A DNA stretch of 23,944 nt, taken from contig JBPCJY010000257.1 in assembly GCA_051004815.1 (NCBI GenBank), positions 1 to 23,944 on the forward strand, read 5' to 3'. The notes beneath the pieces are model-generated. The model did not search any database. It was not told where the DNA came from and saw only the letters and a program-made list of their open reading frames with translations. Made by a program: the position numbers and the translations under genes. The DNA is from JBBQXY01 sp051004815 (GTDB taxonomy: Bacteria > Chloroflexota > Ktedonobacteria > Ktedonobacterales > Ktedonobacteraceae). Position 1 is the first letter of the stretch, and the number at the start of each line of letters is the position of its first letter. This document shows, one piece after another, positions 14,242-21,444 of the stretch.

Positions 14242-15446
14242 TTTTGTATCCTCGTCATTTTCAAAGCGGCATGCTGTGGTAAGGGTTCCCCGATCAACGG
14301 CAGAGCATAGTCATAGAATGCTTGTGTTACCATCGTCTTGCTTTCGTCGAGATAGTCTGCTGGCATGAGTTGCTGCACATTAGCGATCTCCGCCAGCTCT
14401 ACCAAACCAGTAGTGCAATGATAGGTTGGTTCGTCATGCCGAACTAATGTCACCATCTTATCACTTTCGCCATGCATGAGCGCGTGTATGGCCTGTTGCC
14501 CTACGAGATACGCTTCGTCGCGGTCGGTAGTCGAGATGCTATGGGAAGCCATGCGTTGCAGGTCGCCGGGCTTATCAAAGCGAGCGCGTAGCCGCAGGTG
14601 CTTCTTCACTAATTCTACCAGATATTGTGCCGCGCCGCTCAACAATGGATGGGAAAAGGCATCTGTTCCTACCTGCCCCGAGCTTCCCAAGGGTTGCCCT
14701 TGCTCATCGCGTGCTGCCTCGGAGACGACGACGATCACATAGCCAAGACGGCGATAAACCTCCTCAACTTGCGCCAGATAACGATCCTCGTGTACTGGTT
14801 GTTCGGGCATGAGAATGATATGTGGCGGGTCAATCTCGTCGCGCTTGCCCAAGGCGGAAGCGGCGGCTAGCCAACCAGCGTTGCGTCCCATTGTCTCAAT
14901 GACTTTGACGGGATAGTGTGTGGGTATCGCGATGGTATTCAGGGTCGAGTCCATGGTTGCCATGGCGATGAAACGGGCCGCGCTGCCATAGCCAGGACAA
15001 TGATCGGTGAAGGGCAGGTCATTATCAATGGTTTTGGGTACGTTGATCGCCTGTAAATCATAGCCGCTCTGCTGCGCAAACTGAGCTAAGCGATGGGCGG
15101 TATCGGCGGAATCGTTGCCACCTATATAGACAAGGTAGCGAATATTATATTTGCGAAAGAGGGAGAGCACGCGTGCGGGATCATCCTCCTGAAGTTTATA
15201 GCGACAAGAGCCAAGAGCGGCTGAGGGAGTATGCAGTAGTCGTTGCCAAATAGCGATGGGTTGTTGTCGCAGGTCGAGGATATCTTCCTGTAAGACCCCT
15301 TCGATGCCATGACGCATGCCATAGATGTCACCGATGCGCGTCTCTTGCAGAGCGGCCTCAACGGCCCCAACCAGGCTGGCATTAATAACGGCGGTCGCGC
15401 CTCCTGATTGCCCAATAATTACATTACCGTGTGTTGTCAAGGACAA
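14238..15446 (-). CDS. PPi-dependent 6-phosphofructokinase
   Basis: 402 residues of the phosphofructokinase family. The two specificity positions point to pyrophosphate rather than ATP: GGND at 109-112 has Asp where ATP enzymes have Gly (GGDG), and PKTIDND (137-143) has Lys where ATP enzymes have Gly. The substrate motif ETMGRNAGWLA is present. Such enzymes catalyse the reversible fructose 6-phosphate/fructose 1,6-bisphosphate step. The start is TTG at 15446 (TTG-TCC-TTG), with AGGAG six bases upstream; no ATG lies nearby in frame. It is the first gene of the operon with deoB, the GNAT gene and the phosphohexomutase. Confidence 0.92.
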   Translation of the reverse strand: MSLTTHGNVIIGQSGGATAVINASLVGAVEAALQETRIGDIYGMRHGIEGVLQEDILDLRQQPIAIWQRLLHTPSAALGSCRYKLQEDDPARVLSLFRKYNIRYLVYIGGNDSADTAHRLAQFAQQSGYDLQAINVPKTIDNDLPFTDHCPGYGSAARFIAMATMDSTLNTIAIPTHYPVKVIETMGRNAGWLAAASALGKRDEIDPPHIILMPEQPVHEDRYLAQVEEVYRRLGYVIVVVSEAARDEQGQPLGSSGQVGTDAFSHPLLSGAAQYLVELVKKHLRLRARFDKPGDLQRMASHSISTTDRDEAYLVGQQAIHALMHGESDKMVTLVRHDEPTYHCTTGLVELAEIANVQQLMPADYLDESKTMVTQAFYDYALPLIGEPLPQHAALKMTRIQK

Positions 15447-15553
15447 GGTTGTCTCCTATTTGATTTCTAGAGTTATTTTCAGGCCATTATATCAAGTGCA
15501 AGGTGAGGCGTCGAGGGGTAATACCTCTTTGGTTAACTTCTGTCGATTGTTTC

Positions 15554-15583
15554 TTGCGGTTGTTCGAGTTTCTGTGTTACACT
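15554..15583 (+). promoter_or_regulatory. Possible promoter of the PLP-enzyme gene
   Basis: TTGCGG at 15554-15559 and TACACT at 15578-15583 are 18 bp apart, about 50 bases before the ATG at 15632. The match is moderate and the position sensible. The divergent phosphofructokinase promoter must lie in the same interval, but I could not pick it. Confidence 0.3.
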
Positions 15584-15631
15584 TTCTTAGAAAAGATGAG
15601 TAGTAAAAAGCAATGGTTGGGAAGGTAACAC

Positions 15632-16861
15632 ATGCAGCGATCAGACGGTACAGCCTGGACACTCGACACTCTCTTTGTACATGGCGAGAAACACTCTCGT
15701 ACTACCGGCCTTACAGGTGTGCCATCGGTGCAGCCTATTTATGCCAGTACGACCTATTTGCATCAAAATGCAGAGGCACTGGACCAGGCCTTTGAGAAGG
15801 GGTCGGGTTCCGAGGGGGAAGGGACGGCCTATGTCTATGGGCGACAGGGTAATCCAAGTATGCAAGGGCTGGAAGCTGTGATGACGCAGGCCGAGGGGGG
15901 AGTTGGAGCAGTCACATTTGGATCGGGTATGGCGGCAATTCACGCGGCACTGCTGGCGGCGGGACTGGTTACTGGGTGCAAGATTGTGGCGGGACAAGAT
16001 ATGTATGGCGCAACCGTTGCTTTACTGCGGCAAATGTTTGTACCCATGGGTGTCGAGGTAGTATTGCTTGACTTGTGCGGCCCACACGCGGCTGATCTTA
16101 TTCGGGCGGAGCAACCTGATGTGGTGTATGTTGAGACGCTTTCAAATCCACTGGTGAAGCTGATTGATCTCAAGGCGATCAGTGCTGCTTCCGCCAAGGT
16201 AGGGGCGGTGAGTATTATAGATAGTACGATGACGACACCATATTTGCTGCGCCCAATAGTGTACGGCTTTGACATGGTGGTACATAGCGCGACGAAATAT
16301 TTGGGTGGACATGGCGATAGTACGGCTGGGGTGGTCGTTAGCGCGAAGAAGACATTACTTGATGCGTTGCGCAACTGTGCTACGCTGATGGGTGCTATGC
16401 TCAGTCCTTTTGAGGCCCATTTGATTAAGCGCGGTTTACAGACGTTGCCATTACGTATGGAACGCCATTGCCGCAATGCTATCCAGGTGGCGCATTTCCT
16501 GAGTGAACATCCAGCCGTGGCCCGTGTTCATTATCCCGGTTTGCCCGGTCATCCTCAGTATGCGCTCGCGACCGCTTTGCTTGACCGTGGTCTGTATGGA
16601 GGGATGCTGTCCTTTGAACTACAGGCGCAGTCGCGGCAAGCGGTGATGCGCTTTATGGATAAGCTGAATCTCTGTCTGCCAGCTACCACCCTGGGCGATG
16701 CCTGGTCACTGGTGAGCTATCCTCCTATGTCATCGCATCGGACGTTGTCCGCGTCTGACCGCAAAAAGATGGGTATCACCGAGGGTTGCATCCGCTTGTC
16801 CGTCGGTATTGAGGACGTTGAGGATATTATCGGGGATTTGGATCAGGCGTTGGAGGGGTAA
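15632..16861 (+). CDS. Cys/Met-metabolism PLP-dependent enzyme (cystathionine gamma-synthase/lyase family)
   Basis: 409 residues of the fold-type I trans-sulfuration family. It has YVYGRQGNPSMQGLE, the phosphate-binding loop FGSGMAAIHAAL, VYVETLSNP, the Asp that contacts the pyridine ring in IIDSTMTTPYL, and the PLP lysine Lys222 in HSATKYLGGHGD. Members include cystathionine gamma-synthase, gamma-lyase, methionine gamma-lyase and O-acetylhomoserine sulfhydrylase. The motifs I can see do not separate these. The extra SGSEGEG insert near residue 60 is somewhat unusual. GGGAAGG six bases before the ATG fixes the start. The neighbour downstream is a dehydrogenase remnant, which gives no clue to the pathway. 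Confidence 0.92.
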   Translation: MQRSDGTAWTLDTLFVHGEKHSRTTGLTGVPSVQPIYASTTYLHQNAEALDQAFEKGSGSEGEGTAYVYGRQGNPSMQGLEAVMTQAEGGVGAVTFGSGMAAIHAALLAAGLVTGCKIVAGQDMYGATVALLRQMFVPMGVEVVLLDLCGPHAADLIRAEQPDVVYVETLSNPLVKLIDLKAISAASAKVGAVSIIDSTMTTPYLLRPIVYGFDMVVHSATKYLGGHGDSTAGVVVSAKKTLLDALRNCATLMGAMLSPFEAHLIKRGLQTLPLRMERHCRNAIQVAHFLSEHPAVARVHYPGLPGHPQYALATALLDRGLYGGMLSFELQAQSRQAVMRFMDKLNLCLPATTLGDAWSLVSYPPMSSHRTLSASDRKKMGITEGCIRLSVGIEDVEDIIGDLDQALEG

Positions 16862-16887
16862 TTATAGAATAGAATGGAAGCATACCT

Positions 16888-17797
16888 ATGGCGCAAACAA
16901 TTCTTGTCACTGGCAGTACCAGTGGCTTTGGGCGTCTGACTGTTGAAACCCTGGCATGGCAAGGATACATCGTTTTTGCGGGAATGCGTGCAGCGACAGG
17001 AAAGAATGCCCCTGCGGCAGAAGAACTCCGTGCTCTGGCGGAACAAGAACAACTTGCATTGCATATCGTCGAACTTGATATCACTGACGAATCTTCAGTG
17101 ATGCAGGCAATCGAGTCTATTGTTGGTATCACGGGTCGTCTTGACGTGGTGGTCAACAATGCCGGGATATCTTAATATTGGCCCACTTGAAGCTTTCACC
17201 CTTGAGCAAGTACAACAGCAATTTGATACCAATGTATTCGGAGTATGGCGTGTGAACCGTGCGGCCCTGTCACACATGCGTCGGCAAGGGAGTGGTTTGC
17301 TTCTGCAAATTGGTTCAGTTGTTGGACGTCTGGCCTTTCCTTTTCTGGGACTGTACGGAGCGACAAAGTTTGCCCTGGAGGGACTCACCGAGTCGTATCG
17401 CTATGAACTTGCTCCCTTTGGCATCGACGCTGCCATTATTGAGCCTGGCACCTTTCCTACCGCAATCTCCGCGAAGCGTCAGATCGCCGCTGATACCGAG
17501 CGTTTTGCCCTCTATAAGACCGCTCTCGATGAATTTACGACGCCGTTTTTCGCGGAGAACAGAGCCGCCACGCCCCCCAATCCACAGGAGGTGGCCGACG
17601 CCGTGGCAAGGATCATCGCCCAACCAGCGGGGGAACGGCCACTGCGCACCGTTGTTGCGACCGTTGCACAACGGCAGGCTCCCCAGGCGGTGAATGACGC
17701 CGTAACACACGCGACCCAATCCTATCTAGAGATGCTCGATGTATTGCCTCTAGTGACCTTTGTGCCAAAGGGAGAGAAAACTGAGCAGGAGAAGTGA
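16888..17797 (+). pseudogene. Short-chain dehydrogenase/reductase broken by a one-base frameshift
   Basis: Two frames together make one complete SDR. The first (16888-17175) has the nucleotide-binding TGSTSGFGR and ends at DVVVNNAG. The second begins in the next frame at YLNIGPLEAFTLEQVQQQFD and carries the catalytic Ser in LLQIGSVVG and Tyr/Lys in YGATKFALEG. Removing one G from the GGG at 17164-17166 restores NNAGYLNIGPLEAF. All catalytic residues are intact, so either the mutation is recent or the extra G is a sequencing error. If repaired it would have about 300 residues; the substrate is unknown. It follows the PLP-enzyme gene by 26 bases and ends at the palindromic terminator. Confidence 0.88.
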
Positions 17798-17810
17798 GCC
17801 GCACCTAAAC

Positions 17811-17850
17811 AAAAAAATTGCGCACTGCCATGGCAGTGCGCAATTTTTTT
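17811..17850. terminator. Perfect 40-bp palindromic terminator
   Basis: A7-TTGCGCACTGCC is followed by its exact complement, ending in T7. The stem is G+C-rich in the middle and has A and T tracts at the ends, so it works as an intrinsic terminator on both strands. It sits 14 bases after the dehydrogenase stop and isolates the ATP-grasp cluster from upstream transcription. Confidence 0.9.
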
Positions 17851-18122
17851 GGCACGCAAAAATACCCCCTATCAGGCGTTGCATATGGTAATATTACATT
17901 TATGCCCATGCATACATATATGCAGACGAACAGTAAGCAATTACTTTTCACATGCCAGGACTTAACGATTCTGGCTCACTATGCTTTAGAGATAGGTATT
18001 GCACGCTCTAAAAGTGAAATGGCAAACAGTATTTTTCTTTTCATCCCCGTATACTTACGTTAATGCTATTATTTCACTCATGTCCTTATTGAAGGATGTA
18101 TGAAAAGGCGGGAGAAGCTTAG
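17851..18122. other. Leader region of the ATP-grasp/ABC cluster
   Basis: About 270 AT-rich bases that should contain the cluster promoter. TATACT at 18050-18055 is a good -10 box, but no -35 box is correctly spaced. A short frame starting at an ATG near 17901 could encode about 53 residues, but it has no ribosome-binding site. I looked here for a precursor-peptide gene and found no convincing one. GGGAGAAG lies before the ATG at 18123. Confidence 0.4.
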
Positions 18123-19043
18123 ATGCGTTTTTGTTTCATTGTCGAAGAACAGTATCGTAGGGAGCCAATGCCCCTGGTTATCGCGGATCAACTGCTGCAA
18201 TGGGGACACACCGTTGACGTGTTAGAACCCCAATCTATGGTAATCAGTTTAACCGAGCTCATTGACTATGGCTATGATGCCTTTGTATTGAAAACAATAG
18301 CCGATGGCCCTGGAATGAGCATTCTTGAGGCGGCAGAGGCGGTGGGGATTCCGACAATTAATAGCTCGCGGGCAATCCGACTCGTGCGCGATAAAGCGGT
18401 CGCGGCAGCCTTTGCGCAGGCCCATGGCTTGCCTATTCCACCGACCTATTTTGTCGCGCACCCGCGCCTACTGACGCAAATTCCGCCTGAGGATTACCCT
18501 ATCATTGTCAAACCAAGCAATGGCAGTTCGTGTAAAGGCATTTATCGCCTGAATAGTCCCGACGAATTGATAGACCTGGGCATTGCCGAGGCGAACGATA
18601 GCTTCTTTCTCGCCCAACGCTACGCGGAAAATACCGGCTTTGATATGAAACTGTATGTTACTGGGAAAGAGGTCTTTGCCGTCGCTAAAAAATCGCCACT
18701 GCATGACGAAGTCGTCGAACGAGTGATCCCATTAACGCCGCAGATGCGTAAACTGGCCCTGGATGTCGGTAAGCTTTTTGGCCTGGACATTTACGGTCTG
18801 GATGTGGTTGAGACAACACAAGGGTTAGTCGTTGTCGATATTAACGATTTTCCTAGCTTCGGCATGGTACCGCGTGCCGTGGCGCGGGTCTCAGAATATA
18901 TTCTCCATACCGCGAAACGGGCCGAGATGCAACGTACACACCGCGTCAGACGCAGTATGCGACGGCGCACCAACGCCATCGAACGCAACGCACGCATGAC
19001 TGTTGAGAACAAGGCGCAGAGTAGTTTACGCTCTGTCATGTAA
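18123..19043 (+). CDS. RimK-like ATP-grasp protein 1
   Basis: 306 residues. The pre-ATP-grasp part begins MRFCFIVEEQYRREPMPLVI. The ATP-binding core has YPIIVKPSNGSSCKGIYRL (about 122-140), DMKLYVTGKEVFAVAKKSP and the Mg2+-binding VVVDINDFPSF (Asp239, Asn241). ATP-grasp enzymes of this type join a carboxylate to an amine through an acyl phosphate (peptides, amino-acid tailing); related inositol-phosphate kinases share the DxN ending. The C-terminal 45 residues form a very basic tail (HRVRRSMRRRTNAIERNAR) outside the domain, possibly for nucleic acid, membrane or partner contact. It is the first gene of the cluster, with a second ATP-grasp gene 47 bases downstream. Confidence 0.88.
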   Translation: MRFCFIVEEQYRREPMPLVIADQLLQWGHTVDVLEPQSMVISLTELIDYGYDAFVLKTIADGPGMSILEAAEAVGIPTINSSRAIRLVRDKAVAAAFAQAHGLPIPPTYFVAHPRLLTQIPPEDYPIIVKPSNGSSCKGIYRLNSPDELIDLGIAEANDSFFLAQRYAENTGFDMKLYVTGKEVFAVAKKSPLHDEVVERVIPLTPQMRKLALDVGKLFGLDIYGLDVVETTQGLVVVDINDFPSFGMVPRAVARVSEYILHTAKRAEMQRTHRVRRSMRRRTNAIERNARMTVENKAQSSLRSVM

Positions 19044-19090
19044 TACTCTCTCTATAAGCATATGCACATGCATATATAAGGAGCTAAGGT

Positions 19091-19936
19091 ATGGATATTT
19101 GCCTTATTATGGACAATCCAGAAACGCCGCATCATCCTGTTATCGGTAAGGTATTACAAGAACTGGGTGCTACCCATAGCGTCTCGCTACTTGATGTACG
19201 AGGGCTGAGCGACGCTGAGGCGTTGCAGTTGGTGCAAGAGAAACCGCTTGCCAAGCTCTATCTCCTCAAGTCCCACGCCCCACAGGCACTGGCGATTGCC
19301 AGGTACCTGGAACAACAGGGCGTGCTGGTAGTCAATAGCTGGGCTTCATCGATGGCTTGCCAGGATCGCGTGCTGATGGCTCAGCGTATGCGCGAAGCAC
19401 AACTGCCCTGGCCCTCTACGCAACATTTCTCCTCCCTGGCGCATTTGCTGGCGCAACAGTCGCAGCTAGCAACGCTTTCCTTCCCGCTCATCATCAAAAG
19501 TTACTATAGCCATCGTGGCGATCTGGTTGCTAAGGTTGATACCCTTGAGCAATTGCAGGTACTGGCTACACAATGGGGAGAGGAACCGATTATTCTCCAG
19601 GAGTTCGCGCAGAGCGATGGCTGGGATATCAAAATATGGGTCATCGACCAGGAGGTGTTTGCCGCACGCAGACGCACACCTTTAGAAGCAGATGCACCAA
19701 AAGAAGACATTCCCTTGACTGCTAACGAACTACCAGCCGATTGGCGACACATCGCCCTGGAGATAGGGCGGGTTTTCAATATGCATCTCTATGGCGTTGA
19801 TTTGTTAGTGACCGCACAGGGAGCAATCATCGTCGATGTCAACGGCTTCCCTGGTTTTCGTGGCGTCCCTGGTGCCGCGTCCGCCCTGGTAGAATTGGTA
19901 CAACGCCTGATTACAGAAAGGCAGGTGGTAGCATGA
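19091..19936 (+). CDS. RimK-like ATP-grasp protein 2
   Basis: 281 residues, homologous in layout to the preceding gene: MDICLIMDNPETPHHPVIGK at the start, FPLIIKSYYSHRGDLVAKVD in the ATP-binding lobe, GWDIKIWVIDQEVFAARRRT, and the Mg2+ motif IIVDVNGFPGFRGVPGA (Asp249, Asn251). The phosphate-binding loop SYYSHRGD differs clearly from PSNGSSCKG in gene 1, so the two are diverged paralogues that probably use different substrates. AAGGAG precedes the ATG by eight bases. Its TGA overlaps the ATG of the phosphotransferase gene (ATGA at 19933-19936), so the two are translationally coupled. Confidence 0.88.
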   Translation: MDICLIMDNPETPHHPVIGKVLQELGATHSVSLLDVRGLSDAEALQLVQEKPLAKLYLLKSHAPQALAIARYLEQQGVLVVNSWASSMACQDRVLMAQRMREAQLPWPSTQHFSSLAHLLAQQSQLATLSFPLIIKSYYSHRGDLVAKVDTLEQLQVLATQWGEEPIILQEFAQSDGWDIKIWVIDQEVFAARRRTPLEADAPKEDIPLTANELPADWRHIALEIGRVFNMHLYGVDLLVTAQGAIIVDVNGFPGFRGVPGAASALVELVQRLITERQVVA

Positions 19937-21432
19937 ACACAAAATCAAGTGACAGCAATGTCTCCATCATGGAGCTTCCCGCTATTATCAGTCTACTCTG
20001 TGAACGGGCTAACTATCCCCTCCTGCCGGAGGCAAACGGAACGGTCAACCTGTTTGTGCGCTACCTGCGTCGCAAAGCAGAGCGGGGTCTCGCAGTGATC
20101 TACACTGTTGATGATGTACCGATCAAGGGCCAGCCAGGACAGGCTACTGCTCACAAGGCGCACGCAAAGAATCCCAATCGCTCAGTCAGCCTGACACTGG
20201 ATGAACAGGCACTCGACGGAGCGCGGATTCGCTTTAGCGCAAGTCAGGCGCAACAAACGCCACTGGTGGTACAAGCATCGGGCGTACTGAATGCAAATGA
20301 GCTGGGACTTTCGCTACAAACATTCCCTGCCGACGACCGCTTACCCATGCTCGCGGCAAGTTGTGATACATCAGCACAGGGCTTACTCTTCCAGGCATTA
20401 GAAGAGGCGGCCCAGGCAGCGTTAGGAAGTACCGCCTGGCACTTGCGTACAGCAGAGGCAATACCCGTGCGTTATAAGCCCGCGAATCGCTGTGTCATTC
20501 GCTATAATCTCACTGTAGAGCAAGCTGAACCAGCCACACAGCGTACATTGGCGATCTTCGGCAAGGTCTACGCTAACCCTGAACAGGCTCGTTCCGTCTA
20601 CGCTCTCACACAAAAACTTTATAACGAGCAGAGAGAAGATACTACAGACAGACCCATACTTCCACGTCCGCTCGGCATCATTGAGGAACTTGGCCTGACT
20701 TTCAACGAAGCAGTCATGCCGACAGCAGAAAGGGAAACGCTGCGCACTGGCAATCAGGCTCTTCAGCCGCAAGTGGAGCAGGATCGCGCCGGGAACATTA
20801 CGCGCATTATACTTCCAAGCGAAGAATTGCAGCTTACGGCACAAGCGTTAGCGCGTTTGCACAATAGTGCGGTGCGCCCTCAGCAGGAAACCCCGCGCAG
20901 TGGGGCGAAAGAGGCCAAACGGGCTCGCGAACGGGCCGCGCTCATAGCGGCCCGCAATCCTACACAGGCCGCTGAGGTACAGTCCCTCGCACAAGAACTT
21001 GCCACAAGGCTGGAGACATTGCAACCTGACAGCTACCGACCTGCCCATGGCGGCTTTAAGGCCAGCCAGTTACTCTTTCACAGCCATGAGGTGTTCGTCG
21101 TCGATTTTGATGGCTTCTGCCGTGCTGATGCCGCGCTCGACGTTGGTTACTTTCTGGCTTACCTGCGGCCCAGTGGCTTGTGGTATCAACGTCCTGGTAC
21201 GCGTCAATGGTTTACAGAAGCCGCGGAAACATTTCTGCACGCGTATCAACAAGCTATGCGCAATACTGTTTCAGAAGAAACTGTGACTGCCATCGTAGAA
21301 CGCGCACGACTCTACGAAGCAGCGTTGCTCTTTAAGATTGCCACACGTCGTGTCAATCGTCTCAATAGTCCGCGACCACGAGAACTGGCGGCTATGCTGC
21401 GGGAAATCGCGCTGTGTTTGTCACAAGCGTGA
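19933..21432 (+). CDS. Phosphotransferase-fold (APH-like) protein with altered catalytic loop
   Basis: 499 residues, longer than ordinary aminoglycoside phosphotransferases. The kinase-like C-terminal half has AHGGFKASQLLF (372-379) followed by VVDFDGFCRADAALDVGYFL, with the metal-binding Asp391 and Asp393. In the APH family the loop is HGDxxxxN or HGDxxxxQ; here Gly374 stands where the catalytic Asp is expected, which suggests a pseudokinase or an altered mechanism. The N-terminal 200 residues contain IPVRYKPANRCVIRYNLTVE, like the ATP-binding lobe of such proteins. It is coupled to ATP-grasp 2 upstream and lies 12 bases before the exporter gene, so it probably acts on the same pathway. Confidence 0.78.
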   Translation: MNTKSSDSNVSIMELPAIISLLCERANYPLLPEANGTVNLFVRYLRRKAERGLAVIYTVDDVPIKGQPGQATAHKAHAKNPNRSVSLTLDEQALDGARIRFSASQAQQTPLVVQASGVLNANELGLSLQTFPADDRLPMLAASCDTSAQGLLFQALEEAAQAALGSTAWHLRTAEAIPVRYKPANRCVIRYNLTVEQAEPATQRTLAIFGKVYANPEQARSVYALTQKLYNEQREDTTDRPILPRPLGIIEELGLTFNEAVMPTAERETLRTGNQALQPQVEQDRAGNITRIILPSEELQLTAQALARLHNSAVRPQQETPRSGAKEAKRARERAALIAARNPTQAAEVQSLAQELATRLETLQPDSYRPAHGGFKASQLLFHSHEVFVVDFDGFCRADAALDVGYFLAYLRPSGLWYQRPGTRQWFTEAAETFLHAYQQAMRNTVSEETVTAIVERARLYEAALLFKIATRRVNRLNSPRPRELAAMLREIALCLSQA

Positions 21433-21444
21433 GGAGAACATGCT

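Noticed and set aside
17818..18063. 81-codon ORF, possible precursor peptide for the ATP-grasp cluster
   Set aside because: It starts inside the terminator palindrome. Its internal ATGs lack ribosome-binding sites, and no leader/core pattern is visible.
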